From assembly GCA_023246995.1 (NCBI GenBank), contig JAHFHI010000043.1, forward strand, positions 1 through 7,949: DNA of 7,949 nt. Reading direction: 5' to 3'. Of the stretch, positions 7,486 through 7,949 are shown piece after piece. Origin of the DNA: Candidatus Omnitrophota bacterium. Lineage in GTDB: Bacteria > Omnitrophota > Omnitrophia > Omnitrophales > Aquincolibacteriaceae. Made by a program: the position numbers and the translations under genes. Every line of letters starts with the position of its first letter. Within the stretch, counting starts at the first letter, position 1. The notes beneath the pieces are model-generated. The model was not told where the DNA came from and did not search any database. It worked only from the letters and a program-made list of their open reading frames with translations.

Positions 7486-7949
7486 ATGGCTAAAGTACTT
7501 GGAATTGATTTAGGGACCACAAATTCATGCATGGCGGTGATGGAAGGCAGCGAGCCTAAGGTTATCGCCAACAAAGAGGGCAACCGAACGACCCCCTCGG
7601 TTGTGGCTTTTACCAAAACAGGGGAGCGGATTGTCGGACAGGCTGCCAAGCGCCAGGCGATTACAAACCCTGAAAACACGGTTTTCAGCGCCAAACGTTT
7701 CATCGGCAGGCGTTTTGAGGAAGCGTTGCGGGAGAGCCAGCTGGTTCCGTTTAAGGCAAAGGCCGGAAAGCAGGGCGAGGCCGTGATTCAGATACCGGCT
7801 GAAAATAGGGAGTTTACACCGCCCGAGATTTCAGCCATGGTCCTTCAAAAGCTCAAGGCTGATGCCGAAGCCTACCTCGGCGAAACGATTAAGCAGGCGG
7901 TTATCACCGTGCCGGCCTATTTTAATGATTCCCAGCGCCAGGCCACCAA
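7486..7949 (+). CDS. dnaK: Molecular chaperone DnaK (Hsp70), 3' end missing
   Basis: DnaK binds exposed hydrophobic peptide segments in an ATP-controlled cycle with the co-chaperones DnaJ and GrpE, in the cytoplasm. Only the first 154 codons, about a quarter of the usual 600-640 residues, are in the window. All are from the nucleotide-binding domain: the phosphate-1 loop [13 protein letters not shown] (6-18), [12 protein letters not shown] (31-42), FSAKRFIGR (67-75) with the catalytic Lys70, and [15 protein letters not shown] (140-154). The match to canonical DnaK, including [14 protein letters not shown] at the start, separates it from HscA and other Hsp70 paralogues. It follows the two-component genes after a 114-base gap and has its own candidate promoter. 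The common upstream partners hrcA and grpE are absent here, and no CIRCE operator is visible. Whether dnaJ follows cannot be seen. Confidence 0.96.
   Translation, partial: MAKVLGIDLGTTNSCMAVMEGSEPKVIANKEGNRTTPSVVAFTKTGERIVGQAAKRQAITNPENTVFSAKRFIGRRFEEALRESQLVPFKAKAGKQGEAVIQIPAENREFTPPEISAMVLQKLKADAEAYLGETIKQAVITVPAYFNDSQRQAT

Noticed and set aside
7439..7513. A 24-codon open frame (ATG at 7439, AGGA six bases upstream) containing two Trp codons and overlapping the dnaK start, possibly a leader peptide.
   Set aside because: It lies on top of the sigma-54-like promoter and would be untranscribed if that promoter is used. It is also short and resembles nothing I recognise.

Overview
The window looks like chromosomal DNA from a Gram-negative-type bacterium of moderate to slightly high GC. 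All eight protein genes are on the + strand. They run almost without gaps until a single 114-base intergenic space near the right end. I cannot name the organism. Compact amino-acid operons, an NtrB/NtrC-style pair and sigma-54 regulation would fit deltaproteobacteria-like lineages or candidate phyla such as Omnitrophota, but this is a weak inference.

Positions 1-4847 are biosynthetic. The window opens inside hisI (histidine pathway). Its stop overlaps the start of trpE, followed by trpG, trpD, trpC and trpF, each overlapping the next by 1 to 8 bases. Together TrpE/TrpG (anthranilate synthase), TrpD, TrpF and TrpC convert chorismate to indole-3-glycerol phosphate. The last enzyme, tryptophan synthase (trpB and trpA), is not in the window: the place after trpF where it often lies is taken by a histidine kinase gene.

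Positions 4819-7371 encode a two-component system: a soluble PAS-containing histidine kinase, whose start lies inside the end of trpF, and an NtrC-class response regulator with receiver, sigma-54 AAA+ and Fis-type DNA-binding domains. The gene layout suggests transcription continuous with the trp genes. What the kinase senses is not visible.

Positions 7372-7485 are the only real intergenic region. It holds a perfect 7-bp inverted repeat at the end of the regulator gene and a good but imperfect match to a -24/-12 (sigma-54) promoter, followed by a strong ribosome binding site for dnaK. dnaK begins at 7486 and runs off the right edge. A sigma-54 activator gene, a palindrome at activator-site distance and a sigma-54-like promoter together suggest that the two-component system may control the dnaK chaperone gene. 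This is the most interesting hypothesis in the window and it is unproven. I saw no mobile elements, CRISPR arrays, tRNA or rRNA genes, or clear intrinsic terminators.
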